A stretch of DNA of 64,000 nt from Microstegium vimineum (GCA_022036555.1 CM039137.1:27459862-27523861), one strand, 5' to 3'. Counted from the first letter of the stretch, positions 1-11,924 are shown. Program-made: numbers and translations. The notes: a model not told the origin generated them from the letters alone.

Positions 1-676
1 TGCTCATAAGTTTCCAACTCTGCCGATGCAACAGTAGATGGGGCTTCACTGCAGACAACCTCAATTCTGTCCTCGATCCACTGTACCAGACTCTGATGCA
101 TAGTAGAAGGGATACAACAATTTGCATGGATCCAATCCCTTCCGAGGAGCAAGTTGTAAGTACCTTTGCCGCTGATCACAAAGAACGTTGTCGGTAAAGT
201 CTTACTGCCGATGGTTAAGTCAACACATACGGCCCCCATGGCTATTGACATGTTGCCTTCGAAGTCCTTGAGCTTCATGTCAGTCTCGACTAAGTCCTGG
301 TCACCTTTGCCAAGCTTTCTGAACACGACATAGGGCATTATATTGATCGACGCGCCACCATCCACCAGCATCTTGGTCATTGGCTGACCATCCACTTTGC
401 CCTTGACAAACAGAGCCCTTAAGTGTTGCCTCTCATCATCAGCAGGCCTTTCAAAGACGGCTGTCATCGGATCCAGCACCAACTGCGCCATATCGGCAGT
501 CTCTTCATCATCGCTGACGGGCGCCATGAACTCCATCGGCAACATGACAACCATGTTTATATCTACCGATGGGTCCCTATCCTTACGCTTCGGCCTCCAT
601 CGCATCTCTCCCGAGGGTTCTGCACTGTCATACAGGTCGTTGCGGCGCTGGCGCTGAATCCTCCTCTTTTGGGTCT
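1..676 (-). pseudogene. retroviral-type aspartic protease of copy 1 (partial)
   Basis: The minus strand is open in one frame from about 676 to the window edge. A basic Gln/Arg-rich linker leads into a pepsin-like retroviral protease. The catalytic loop reads V-D-G-G-A-S at about 345-362, the DGG variant common in plant gypsy elements. Downstream hydrophobic strands and an LLLGRDW motif (about 130-155), typical of the second half of the fold, follow. The reading is shifted relative to the gag frame to its right (which stops at 680-682), so a frameshift separates them here. The reading leaves the window before RT. The domain processes the Gag-Pol polyprotein. It is classed as broken because the upstream gag is damaged. 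Confidence 0.75.
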
Positions 677-682
677 TGGTCA

Positions 683-3567
683 ATCCCTTTGGGCACCACG
701 GAGGAAGCTTGGTCTTCCAGACGGGTTGGTGCTGCTTCCCACCGCTTGCGTCGGCACTTCTTCCGATGTTGGGATCTCTGGAGAATATCTCCTCGTCGGG
801 CACTCTAGCATTGGCCATCTCCTCCAGCTCCCCTGGTCAACACGCCTGCCAAGCCGATCATGGGCACTGAGCTTGCCCCCCAGTCGGTCATGTGCCGATC
901 TGTTCTCTCTGAGCGGCCTGGCATATCTGGGTGCCTGATCATCAAAACAAGGTCTCTTACCTGACCGATCGGCAGCGTAGTACCCATTGCACTCCGGACA
1001 GTTATCGACAGTGGGCAGCTTGATGCCTTCTTCCCAGCAATGAACGAAGAAGGGGCACCTCCAGTGGTCCTTGTGTCGAAGCCATTCCCGATGCTCCTCT
1101 TCTTCTTGCCGATACTGCTCTTCACGTGATTGCCGATGATTTCGCCTTGGCTGTTTGCGTGTGATCACAACCCCAGGAGCCCTGTTGGCGCTATTACCCT
1201 CATCGGCAAACCTCCTTGCATCATGCCCAGGTACTTGGCGGTTAGGGTCTACCGATGAGTTCCTTCTGGCAGCTTCTGATGTCAGCACTCTGGTTTTTTC
1301 ACTGATCTCTACCATATTGTTTGGGAACGGGTGTTGATCTATCTTCATCGGTTTCTGGACTTTAGAGTTTTCAAACTTGATACGCCCAGATTCAATCTCT
1401 GACTGCAACTGCTGCCTGAATACTTTACAGTCATTGGTACTATGCGAGGTTGCATTATGCCACTTGCAGTACCTAATTTTCTTGAGCTCTTCGGCCGATG
1501 GAATCACTTGGTTGGGCACCAACTTGATTCACCCCTCTTGCAGCAATAAGTCAAACATCCTATCGGCCTTGGTGATATCGAAGGTAAACCTCTCAGTCTC
1601 CTTTTGGCCGAACGACAAGACACAAGCTTCTTATCCTTCACCCATTCGGCTGCATCGACATTCAGCTCTTCATCCGATCTAGAATCTTCCTCTTTCCCGA
1701 TGAAGGTCACCTTCTTGTTCAACGTCTTCCTGGGTTCAAAGGCTTTGATATCCTGATCGGCAATCCTCTACACCAGGTGACTCAGGCTCTCAAATTCCTG
1801 GGACGCGTACTTGTCCTTGATGTGCGGCAGTAACCCTTGGAAGGCCAAATCTACCAGTTGCCGATCATCAAGCACCAGACTGTAACACTTATTCTTCACG
1901 TCCCGCAACCTTTGCACAAAGCTCTCTACCGATTCGTCGTTGCATTGCCTCATTTTGACCAAATCGGTAAGCTTCTTCTCATGTATGCCAGCAAAGAAGT
2001 ACTTGTGAAATTGCCTCTCCAGATCGGCCCATGTGATTATAGAATTTGGAGGCAACAATATGAACCATGTGAATGCTGATCCAGACAATGATGAAGAGAA
2101 CAATCTCACCCTTAATTCCTCCCTGCTGGCAGCTTCTCCGCACTGGATAATGAAGCGGTTGATGTGCTCCATAGTTGACGTGTCGTCTTGGCCGAAGAAC
2201 TTGGTGAAATCGGGCACCTTGTACCGATTTGGAAGAGAAATCAAGTCATATGCAGGAGGGTACGGAGTCCGATAGGAGTATGTGTTGACCTTGGGTTTGA
2301 TGCCGAATTGTTCTTTCATGACTTCGGCAATCTTACCGACCCAGTACGCGTCCTGCTCTTGCCGACTCATTGGCTGATTGTCGACTGGTGGAGTCGGCAG
2401 ACACGCCTCTTGAAGATGTGCAGTAGTCGCGAGCGCAGCACCAGTCATCTGAACACTATGCATCGGTTGACTTACCGATGGATAGTTTGGCACACTTGAC
2501 GGACTTGGCTGAACCGTCACATTCATCAGTTGCTGTACCGATGGTCCGCTCTGAGTGTAAGCTGGGCCTCCATAATAATACATCGGCGCGCCAGGCTGCT
2601 GAGCTGGCGGCTGGTTGACCCATCCGGGATTATAAAGCATCGGCATATGACTTACCGATGGCTGATAGCTGACCGGAGCATGCGGCTCTTGAATTCTAGA
2701 GCAATTAATCACCAGATTACCCTAGGGGACCGGCACTCCAGCTTGAGAATTTGCCACCAGAGATTGACTGTCGGAGGTTATAATGTGTTGCATCGGCACA
2801 GAGCTTGCCGATGGTGGCATCAGAGGTATCTTGGGGATTACTTGGAGATCATCCGATGGCACTTGTATGGTTGGAGCAGGCGTAGAGCCGTGCACCATAT
2901 GGGCCATCGGCTGTGACTGCATTGTCGATGCCGTAGAGTTCCTCCAGGCTGAACTATCTCCCTGCACCAGATTAGAACTAGCATATAGATTCGGAGGCAT
3001 ACCGTATCCCCACCAGTTAGCAGGGGCTGGTCCCGAGGTCGCCGACGCGGCTGGATCTGGGTTGAGCTTGGTGATGTCGCCAGCGTTCGGCCTTGGTGAT
3101 GTAGCCACATCGGTAGATGGTTCCACAGGGGTGGAAGACGCAATTGGAGCCGCCGATGGGCTTGTAGATGCCAATCCAGGCTGATGATACGCTGGACCGA
3201 CATATCGCGGTGCATGTCCTTCTTTGAATGTTTGCGCGACGGCATTGTAGACAGTATTGGACAGCACGCTGGAGTGGTTGATCAATGCTTGATTTACAGC
3301 AGTATTAACCATCTCCTGTAGCTTACCAGGGTTGGCGTCATACGTGACCTGCCGTGGCAACGGCGGATCTTGCTTCTGAATTGCTTCGCCGCTCCTGCTG
3401 AGGCTGAAGGACTTAAGATACAGCTGCTTGTATTCCTCCATAGCCCGTTCCATGGCCTGCTTCTGATCATCTTTCAGATCGGCCTCAGAAACTTCAATGA
3501 CATTCCTCTGGTTGACATCGGCGTGATCACCCATGCCGAATATGTGATTTGTATAATCTGGTCCCAT
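683..3567 (-). pseudogene. gag polyprotein of copy 1, broken
   Basis: The likely start is the ATG at 3567-3565, just inside the 5' LTR; the open frame itself extends into the LTR. The N-terminal part (3567-2722) is Pro/Ser/Ala-rich. A TAG at 2722-2724 interrupts it. The same frame then continues with a retrotransposon gag (capsid-like) domain at about 2300-1800, with the usual FxGxDDxxxxEHIxxF-like start and a FxxxYF...L..L.Q...ESxxxFxxRLRD block. A second TAG lies at 1768-1770 and a frameshift near 1615. The rest (1522-680) carries a compact Cys/His cluster (C-K-W-H-N ... H-S-T-N-D-C, about 1470-1430) and a second Cys/His-rich stretch near 1060-980. Function in an intact element: virus-like particle formation and RNA packaging. 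Confidence 0.8.
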
Positions 3568-3584
3568 TGGGCGTGCCAAAAGGG

Positions 3585-4728
3585 TGTTGACACAAAAAGC
3601 GTCAGATTGCGAACACCTCGGGCTATTACCCAAAGCTCGGTATTCCGGAGGCGTGCCAGTCGATTTGACCAATCAATCGACAAGGATGATAACTAGAACA
3701 AACTGAACGAGACGACAACGATACGCCCGGACGTCAAGGCTCAGATTGATCAAGGATAACTAGAGCAGAGCTGAACGAGGCAAACAGCGATGCGCCCGGA
3801 TTGCCAAAGCTCAGGAGTACTCCCACGTGGAACTAACAAGGATTTGACGGAGATCAGGGTGATGCAGCCCGTCGAAAGCTTGAAGAACTCGTTGAAAAAC
3901 TACACCTAATGCAGTAAAAGAGTAAATTGCGATAAAAGGTAGAATAAGATAAAATTGGTTTGGTTTGAATTGGATTGATTCTTTATTCCATAGCCCTCGG
4001 GCACATATTTATACTCCCGCACGGAGAGTTGTACAAAGATACGACATATATCCTTCCTAAAACAGACTCCTACTTTAAAGGAAACTGACTCGCGCAGGAG
4101 CCGGATAACAATATTTATTTCCTAAACAAATACACCTATTTTAAAGGAAAGTAAACGACTCATGCAAGAGTCGGACTCAAACTACTATAATAATACTGGT
4201 ACAAAACACCAGTTTCCTTATTCTCTTCCTCGATGAAAGCTTTCCATCGGCAGATCCCTTTAATCCGCGCCTTCCTTCTTTTGACCACCGGTAACCTTCT
4301 GCTGCTACCAAGCGCTAAGTTATGCCCATTGGCATCGGTAACACTTTCCTGATCGGCAACATTTCCGATTAGCGTTCTTGTGCTGGTAACTCTTCACCAA
4401 TCATCCCCATCGGCAATCGGCAACCACCCTTCATCGACAATCGGCAATGATCTCATCGGCAATCGGCAATAACTCTTCATCAGCCATCGGCAATGACTCT
4501 TCACCGGGCATCAGCAATAACTCTTCATTAGCAATCAGTTTTAGCAAAAACTTCACCAATTAACCTTTGTCGACAAAGATCATCTAGCCTTCATCGGCAA
4601 CGCACTTAGTCCTCTACAGCAGTCTTATCGGCAACATTGGCTCCGAATTTTCCCGATGCCGATGGAGAACGGCCTTTGACCAGTCAAACCTCAGCCCACT
4701 TGACACGTATCGAAAAACGGTGTCAACA
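3585..4728 (-). repeat. LTR A (5' LTR of copy 1)
   Basis: This 1144-bp LTR has perfect 9-bp terminal inverted repeats (TGTTGACAC/GTGTCAACA). On the minus strand it holds a U3 with clustered GCCGAT-type repeats (about 4650-4385), a TATAAATA box (plus-strand complement near 4005-4016), and two 69-bp-spaced R/U5 repeat units near 3722 and 3791. The next bases on the minus strand (3584 leftward) read CCCTTTTGGCACGCCC, the primer-binding position; I could not assign a tRNA. Confidence 0.92.
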
Positions 4729-4730
4729 AT

Positions 4731-7001
4731 CAGCTCGCCGATGACGGAAAATTGGGGCAGGGCTTTACGTCTACCGATGACTTGCTCGAGATCGACATCG
4801 GCGATGGTAGTAAACCTAGGCCTACTTTTATTAGTGCTAAGTTAGATTCCCAATGTAAACAATAGTTGACTGATTTATTAAAAGAGAATAAAGATTATTT
4901 TGCTTGGGACTATACAGAGATGCCTGGTTTAGACCGATCGATAGTTGAACATCGGTTACCCATCAAATCTGGTTTCCAACCACATCGGCAGCCGGCGCGC
5001 CGATGCAATCCTACTATCTTACCCAACATTAAGGCTGAGATTACTAAGTTAATCGAAGCTGGATTTATTCGGCAATGCCGATATGCCGATTGGATCTCTA
5101 ATGTGGTTCCTGTGTATAAAAAGAATGGAAAACTTCGTGTTTGTATTGATTTCAGGAATCTGAAAAAGGCTACGCCGATGGATGGCTACCCGATGCCCGT
5201 TGCCGATCTGCTGATCGATGCTGCTGCCGGACATCAAATTATTAGCTTCATGGATGGTAATGCTGGGTATAATCAAATATTCATGGCTGAAGAAGACATA
5301 TCCAAGACTGCTTTCCGATGTCCAGGTCACGTTGGTTTATTTGAGTGGGTGGTCATGACTTTTGGCTTGAAAAATACCGGTGCTACTTATCAGAGGGTGA
5401 TGAATTTTGTCTTCCATAAGTATATCGGCACAATAGTTGAAATCTACATTGATGATGTGGTGGTTAAGTCTGGAGACTTCAAGAAGCATCTTGCCGATTT
5501 GCGAAAGATATTGGAGTGCACAAGGGAGCATGGGTTAAAGATGAATCCTAACAAGTGTGCGTTTGGCGTATCGGCAGGGCAGTTTCTGGGTTTCATGGTG
5601 CATCAGAGAGGCATTGAAATCGGCAGAAAGTCTATTAATGCAATTAACAAGGTAGTTGCTCCTGCGAACAAAACTGAGTTGCAGTCCTTGATCGGCAAGA
5701 TCAATTTCATCAGAAGGTTTATATCTAATCTATCTGGTAAGATTAAATCCTTTAGCCCTCTATTAAAGTTAAAAGTCGATCAAGAGTTTACATGGAAAGA
5801 AGAGCAGCAGTCAGCCTTAGAAGAGATTAAGAGATACTTGGTAAATCCTCCAGTCTTGGTTCCACCTCAACATGGGAAGCCTTTCAGGTTGTATTTGTCT
5901 GTCGATAACAGTGTTATCAGATCAGCCTTGATTCAAGAGTTTGAAGGGAAGGAACGTGTAATATATTACCTGAGCAGAAGATTGGTGGATGCTGAGACCA
6001 GGTATTCGGCCATAGAGAGATTGTGCTTATGTTTATATTTCTCTTGCATGAAATTAAGGCATTATTTACTGTCGGTCGAATGCACTATCGTCTGCAAAGA
6101 TGATGTGGTCAAGTACATGTTGTCAATGCCGATTTTGAGTGGACGGATCGGTAAGTGGATTTTGGCGCTGTCAGAGTTTGACCTAAGGTATGAATCGGCT
6201 AAGGCTGTTAAGGGTCAAGTAATGGCCGATTTTGTTACTCAGCATTGTAATATGGTAAGATTTGTTGAGATTGCTCCTTGGGCTTTATTCTTTGATGGGT
6301 CTACATGCAAGGATGGAGCAGGTATCGGTATTCTCTTGATTTCACCCCGAGGACAGAAGTATGAGATCTCGTTGCCGATTGTTGCTACTTCAACAAACAA
6401 TCAGGCTGAGTACCAGGCTTTACTTAAGGGGTTGGAGTTACTCAGGGAAGTGCGTGCCGATGCTGTTGAAATCTTCGGTGATTCTATGTTGGTGATTAAC
6501 CAATTGATCGGGACGTATGAGTGCCGAAGTGAAGTTTTGATTGCTGCCCATGAACGGTGTTTGCAGTTGTTAAAGGAGTTCAAAGAATATCGTCTTGAGC
6601 ACATCCTATGGTTGCATAATGAAGAGGCCAATCGGTTAGCACAGAATGCCTCAGGGTATCAACCGATTCAAGAAGTCACGACATCGGTAACAGTTGCCGA
6701 TGACTGGAAAAAGAAGATTGCCGATTACTTGAGGGATCCATCTAGGAAAGTTGAGAGGCGTCTAAGGTTCCAAGCTACTAAGTATGTGCTCCTCGACGAT
6801 GAGTTGTATTATCAGACGATTGATGGAGTTTTGCTTAGATGTCTTGGCAAAGAGGAATCGAAAGAGTTGATGGGTGAGATCCATGAAGGTGTATGTGGAG
6901 CGCATCAATCGGCATTCAAAATAAAGTGGATGATCAGGCGGAATGGATATTATTGGCCGACAATCCTTGAAGATTGCTTCAATTATTTCAAAGGGTGCTA
7001 G
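4731..7001 (+). pseudogene. pol: reverse transcriptase, RNase H and second RNase H
   Basis: The frame starts mid-pol at the junction with LTR A and has a TAG at 4863-4865, then stays open to 6999. Visible parts in order: the FAWDYxxMPG block before RT; RT palm with the SFMDG motif (about 5248) and the YIDD catalytic box (about 5446-5457); the first RNase H-like domain (about 5870-6230); a second RNase H (about 6280-6670) with an FDGS start, an NNQAEYQAL helix, GDS and a terminal EEANRLA block; and the H-H half of the integrase zinc finger (about 6880-6960). Two RNase H modules are the hallmark of the Tat lineage. A stop at 6999-7001 falls inside the CxxC of the zinc finger. Confidence 0.88.
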
Positions 7002-7066
7002 GACTGTCAGAAGTTTGGTAATGTGCAAAGGGCACCTGCATCGGCAATGAATCCTATAATTAAGCC

Positions 7067-7948
7067 TTGGCCGTTCAGAGGATGATCGGCCAAATTTATC
7101 CGCCATCGAGCAAGGGGCACAAGTTCATACTTGTTGCTACCGATTACTTTACTAAGTGGGTCGAAGCAATTCCTTTGAAGAAGGTGACATCGGCAAACAT
7201 GGTGGATTTCGTTAAAGAGCACATTGTTTACCGATTTGGTATTCCTCAGACCATTACTACCGATCAGGGAACTATGTTCACATCGGGAGAGTTTGATGAG
7301 TTTGCTACTAGCATGGGTTTCAAGGTGTTAAATTCTTCTCCTTATTATGTCCAGGCTAATGGTCAGGCTGAAGCTACCAATAAGGGGGTTATCAAGCTTA
7401 TCAAGCGCAAGATTGAAGAAAACCCTAGAAGGTGGCATCTGGTGCTAAACGAGGCTTTATGGTCATATCGGATGGCTTGTCATGGTGCAACTAAGGTTTC
7501 GCCGTATCAGTTGGTCTATGGACACGATGCTGTCCTGCCTTGGGAAATTAAAACTAGTTCTAGGCGATTATCTTTTCAGGATCAATTGACGACCGATGAT
7601 TATATTACTCTGATGAAAGATAAATTAGAGGATTTAGCAGGTCATCGGTTGAGGGCATTAATTAGCATTGAAGAGAATAAGAAGAGGGTTGCCAGATGGT
7701 ATGACAAAAAAGTAAAGGCGAAGGAGTTTGTCGATGGTGATTTAGTTTGGAAGTTGATTTTACCGATCGGAACTAAGAGCTCTAAATTTGGAAAGTGGTC
7801 CCCTAATTGGGAGGGTCCTTATCGGGTAAAATAGTCTGCTCCTGGTAATGCTTACATTTTGGAAACTCTCAAAGGAGTTGCGTTCCCTAGAGCGATCAAC
7901 GGCAAATACTTAAAAAGGTATTACCCTAGCATATGGGTAGATGCATAG
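7067..7948 (+). pseudogene. integrase core and C-terminal domain of copy 2
   Basis: This is the DDE integrase core. The first Asp is in the ATDYFTKW block (about 7135-7158), the second in TTDQGTMF (about 7258-7280), and the Glu in the NGQAEATNK block (about 7358-7385), so the triad is intact. A GPY/F-like end follows (GPYRVK, about 7815). A TAG at 7832-7834 cuts the frame; copy 3 has CAG at the equivalent codon. Beyond it the frame continues to the natural stop at 7946-7948. A small deletion near 7080 separates this reading from the zinc-finger part upstream. Confidence 0.88.
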
Positions 7949-8112
7949 TGCTCAGTTGAATGCCGATGAACGAAAAGTTATATAAACATCGGTAGAAATA
8001 AACTAGCATTATATTACAAGTCAAAATCAAGCGTCAGAATTATGTTTGCCGATACAACAAATGGATTACAACAAAGAGTGGATGGTCGATATCGCACGCA
8101 GGCGAATTTGCT

Positions 8113-11100
8113 CTATCTCATCCATCTCTTTAGCACCGCATCGGCAGAACCCTCGACCGGCTTGATTTTCTTCTTCCACAGGATGGCTTGTCGAGCGTTC
8201 TGGTCCCTTTCTTGCCGCAGAACCCTGATGGAATCGGATAGTTGGGTCTTCTTCTGGTTGGCTGCGGTCAAGGCCTCCTCAACCTTTTGTAATTCGGCTA
8301 ATAATTCTTCTTTCTTTGTCGATAACTGAAGGACTTCTTGGTCGAGGCTGTTGATGGAGACTTCTGCTTGACCAATGCTCTTGTGCTTCTCATCGGCGAT
8401 ATTTTTAAACTTCAGCTTCTCTTCCTCGTTCTTGGCTTGAGTGGCCCTATCGGCAATGCGACGCAGAAGCCTCTGATACTGGATCTGTTTAATGTCGAGG
8501 AAGGTTGCCTGGAGAAGGACTTCTGCCATATCGGAAGGGAGATGATTTTGGATATCCTTGAAGACAATCCTTGCTGCTGATGAATCCTGAATGAGCTGGG
8601 ACGTATCTTGTAGCAGCAAGGAAAGCAACTCTTCCAGCTTGGATTTGATCTCTGCCGATAAGGTTGGGACCGAACTCTCCTCTTCGTCCTCATCGGGGAT
8701 GTCGACCGCAAAAGAAAACAGACTGTCTGCTTGGATGAGGCCTTGGCGTTCGTCTTCATTCCGAGGGTTCAAGCTATAGGAGAAGAGACTGTCCGGAGAG
8801 TCCTGAGCCTGGAAACAGAGGGGTTAAAATACGCCGATTGTAAAATTATACTATAAGCTTTAGAATGATCGACTTACCATTATGAAGCGGACCTCCTGCC
8901 TAGGGCTTGGTATACTGGATGGTCCGGCTTCGTCTTGGACATCGGCGGCGGATGCCGATGATTGGACCCTTGCTGGAGAGGCAGCCGACGCCGCTGGTGC
9001 TGGTGTTGTTATTGTCGGCATCGCTTCCGATGCAATGGCCGGTTCTTGTGGCGGTGACCCTACTCTATCATCAGGGACTTCGGCCGACGGTGCCGATGCC
9101 GACGTTGCCTCTGCTGCTACAGCGGGTGGAGTTATTTCTTCGCCGGGCAGTCTGGCCGACGGTGCCGATGCCGACGTTGCCTCTGCTGCTACGGCGGGTG
9201 GAGTTGTTTCTTCGCCGGGCAGTCTGGCCGATGGTGCCGATGACGATGCCTCCGCTATTGTAGCGGGTGGAGTTATCTCTTGGTCTGGAACGTCGTCCAT
9301 CGGTTGATCAGGCACGGGGACCGATGGAGGTTCTGCCAATGACCCACCGACGGTTGGTGCAACGGGGGCCGACGAGGGTTCCGTCGATGGCGCATCGGCA
9401 GTTGATGTTGCGGTTGGAGCCGATGGTGAAGGAGAAGCCAGTCTCAGGCGCCTCTTTTTCGTTGGTGCAGCCGCAGGGGAACCAACCCGCTTGGACAAAG
9501 ACCGGGGGGCATCGGCAGCTGGGCTGGAAGGTGCTTGTCTGCTGGAAGCAGATGCCGATGACCATAGTGCCTGAAAAGTATAAAACGAGTTATACAAGAT
9601 GGAATGTTGCCGATGAAACAGTATGTAATCGGTACGGGTAAAGATGGATTTACTGCATAAACCCGCGTCAGGGCAACAGCAGCGGCCGATGTAGCCTGGG
9701 CTTTTGTAGGTGGCGGCGTAGGTACCTGTTGAGGTGTGAAGGCAGCCAGCGTCGGAGCTTTGGTGCCGATGATGGATATGGGGCCCATTATCCGAAGATT
9801 GAAGGGCCTGCCACTGTTGCTCGTTGTGGGGATCGGATCATCGGCCTGTCAAGCGCAAAGGAGTTAAGTGCCGATGACGAAAGTAAAGTAATAAAAATAC
9901 ATCGGATGGAAGACTTACCGCATCATCAGGGATGATGTAATCGGCGTCAATCAGGTGCTGATAGTAGTGCGAAGACTTGGCGAATAGCTGGCATTTCCAC
10001 TCTTGCCACCACGACTTGTACTCGTTAGTGATGAAGGAGGTTGGCGACCAGGAAGACAAGTCGATATCTGACGTATCGGCGTCGGCAGGAAGGTTGATGA
10101 CTTTGTTCCAGTCTAATGCGTTGGAGATTGTCTGCCTTGGCCTCACTACTTTGGAGTAGCAGAGTTTGATCGGCAGTTGGCCAAATGCCAGTTGTCTCGC
10201 TGTTGCCGATGGATAGTAGAACTCGTAAGATGGAGGGGCATTCTTCCCGGATCCGAAGATATTCACTGGAATCGCTCGGGGAGTGATGCTGGTCCTCATG
10301 ATTGCTCGGTTCTCAGGCAGGTTTACATCGGACAGGTTGAACAGCAACGGGAACTGATTGTGTCCATCGATGTATGGCCACCAGGTCCGTTCTGCGGAGG
10401 GGAGACCGTTGTAGAACTTCTGGAAAAAGTAGTCGAAGTACTCTGTATCGGCATCGGTACCTGGCAGCACTATAATAGCCTCTCCAAAGTTAAGTGGAGG
10501 GCGAGTTGCCGATTCATCATCCCCATATCGGTAATCCTCCGATATATCCCTTGGGAATTGTTGGGCGAACAGGTCAAATTGGAGAGCCTTGTGCATGTGT
10601 GCGTTCAACCACAGATTGACAAACCACCAGGGGCCTCCAAGATTGCCGATGGGTTCTCCTAGCAGTAGCTTCTGGGATACTTGATGTAGCAATCGGTATA
10701 CTGGTCCAAGAAGGTACCTGCCTAAGGGGAGCCTTGTTCCATCGGCAAGTAGCTCAGCCGCTGGAAGGTGCATAGTGGTCGAGCCGACGGTTTTGCCGCA
10801 GAAGACGAACTTCTCCAGCCACATGTTCAGGAAAATGGCGTGCTCCCGTTGGTTTACCGATCCGGTTTTCTGGTTCTCCTTGATGTAACCCGTCCAACCG
10901 CCGATGTTCCGGGTATTCATCTTATACTCGGCTTTTCTGTTAAAGAGGGTGAAGGTATCGGCAGAGGTGATGTCTAAGCCGGTCAACATGTAGACATCGG
11001 CAAGGGTTGGGGAGGATGGTCCATGCCTAAAGAGGAAGGCGTTCATGCTATCGGACCAGAAATATGAGGCTGCCATTAACAAGTTTTCGTTCTTCTCCAT

Positions 11101-11518
11101 ATCGGCAATTGAAAGCCTGATACACTGATCCAGGCTGCGTTCTTGCCAGTACACTTGTTGTGCTCTAGCTACTCTGAGGTACCAATTTTTCCAACCCTTG
11201 GTAGGCTTGGGCCATGAGCGGAAGGCATCCTTCCACAGTCCTAGACTAAAGCACTCGGATCTGAATGGTACCCGGTTGGTTTCTGCATTGATAATGAAGG
11301 TAGGGTCTGGATTGCCCATGGGGCCTAAGCAGCTTAGGTTGGAATCAGCGAGTGGGATCACTATCTTGTTGTACAATTCCTAGGGTTTGAAGAAGAGAAT
11401 AGGACGAATCAGAAAAGAATGGGGATAAATCCAAATTTATGCAAGAAAAAGGACTAGCAGAAGGTTAGATTAGGCGAAGAATGAATCTTACCTTTGGGAT
11501 GTCGACTTGGATCGCCAT
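8113..11518 (-). CDS. antisense PMD (plant mobile domain) gene in copy 2, five exons
   Basis: Exons on the minus strand: 11518-11492, 11379-9919, 9845-9654, 9570-8878 and 8808-8113, all with GT...AG introns of about 70-110 bp and phase 0 joins, giving about 1,022 aa. Residues about 10-496 form a plant-mobile-domain-like region, including an FRHG...PTLADVYMLTGLDI block at about 125-146. Exon 4 has a KKRRLR nuclear localisation signal (about 598-603) in a Pro/Ala/Ser-rich linker with a 72-bp tandem repeat. Exon 5 starts acidic and becomes a long coiled coil (about 860-1000). A one-base deletion relative to copy 3 near 8143 shifts the last residues and shortens the tail. PMD proteins (MAIN, MAIL1) act in the nucleus in TE silencing; the role here is unknown. 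Exon structure is my reconstruction from splice consensus and agreement between copies. Confidence 0.78.
9082..9297. repeat. 72-bp tandem repeat in PMD exon 4
   Basis: Three units start at 9082, 9154 and 9226 with an exact 72-bp period. The first two are almost identical and the third is diverged. In the antisense PMD frame each unit encodes 24 residues rich in Pro, Ala, Ser and Glu. The copy 3 gene has a single equivalent unit. Confidence 0.9.
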
Positions 11519-11673
11519 TGGAGATGAGGGGTGCTTGCAGTTCGTCCTTGGATTGCGGAGAAGTACTATTGCTCGAGCTCATGTTCTTCGGAGGCGCCGG
11601 AGGTTGAAGATGAAGGCAGGGAGTGTAAAAGTGAAAATGAGCTCGGGTAAAAAGGCAGTGTGGATCCCGGTAA

Positions 11674-11681
11674 CTTTTATA
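11674..11681 (-). promoter_or_regulatory. TATA box of the antisense PMD gene
   Basis: The minus strand reads TATAAAAG about 156 bp upstream of the PMD ATG (11518). The copy 3 gene has TATAAGAG at the equivalent place near 17238-17245. The box lies between the PMD gene and the 3' LTR, which suggests an own promoter rather than LTR-driven expression. Confidence 0.5.
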
Positions 11682-11924
11682 AGCTTACTCAGGGGCATTT
11701 TGGGGTTCCGTTTCACACTGCAGGAATATAGAGAGGCCCGCGGTAGATACGCGTGGTGATCGAGGTGGTCTGCAACTGTTTGTGCTACAATCGAGGGATT
11801 TTATTATTAATTTGCAGTTCCACACACGGGGATCGAGGAAACTGTGCATCCATCTCGGAGGTAACAGCTACAGCAACGGCTATAGTGGAGAGAATTTCGG
11901 CACGTAACGTACTATACGTCCCGA

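Larger units (their letters stand above)
1..4728 (-). mobile_element. Tat-type Ty3/gypsy retrotransposon copy 1, partial
   Basis: Read on the minus strand, this runs from a complete 5' LTR (4728 to 3585) through gag into the aspartic protease and leaves the window at base 1, so RT, integrase and the 3' LTR are not visible. The outer LTR end at 4728 abuts the middle of an in-frame pol reading on the plus strand. That is what an insertion of copy 1 into pol of copy 2 would give; the presumed 5-bp target duplication next to it is 4729-4733. The LTR matches those at 11938-13146 and 17500-18657, so host and invader are the same family. Gag carries stops and frameshifts, so this copy is not autonomous. 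Confidence 0.88.

Noticed and set aside
4385..4650. CRISPR-like array of ATCGGCAATCGGCA repeats
   Set aside because: It lies in LTR A U3 of a plant retrotransposon; the repeats are imperfect, spacers are not of uniform length and the same motif is spread across the element.
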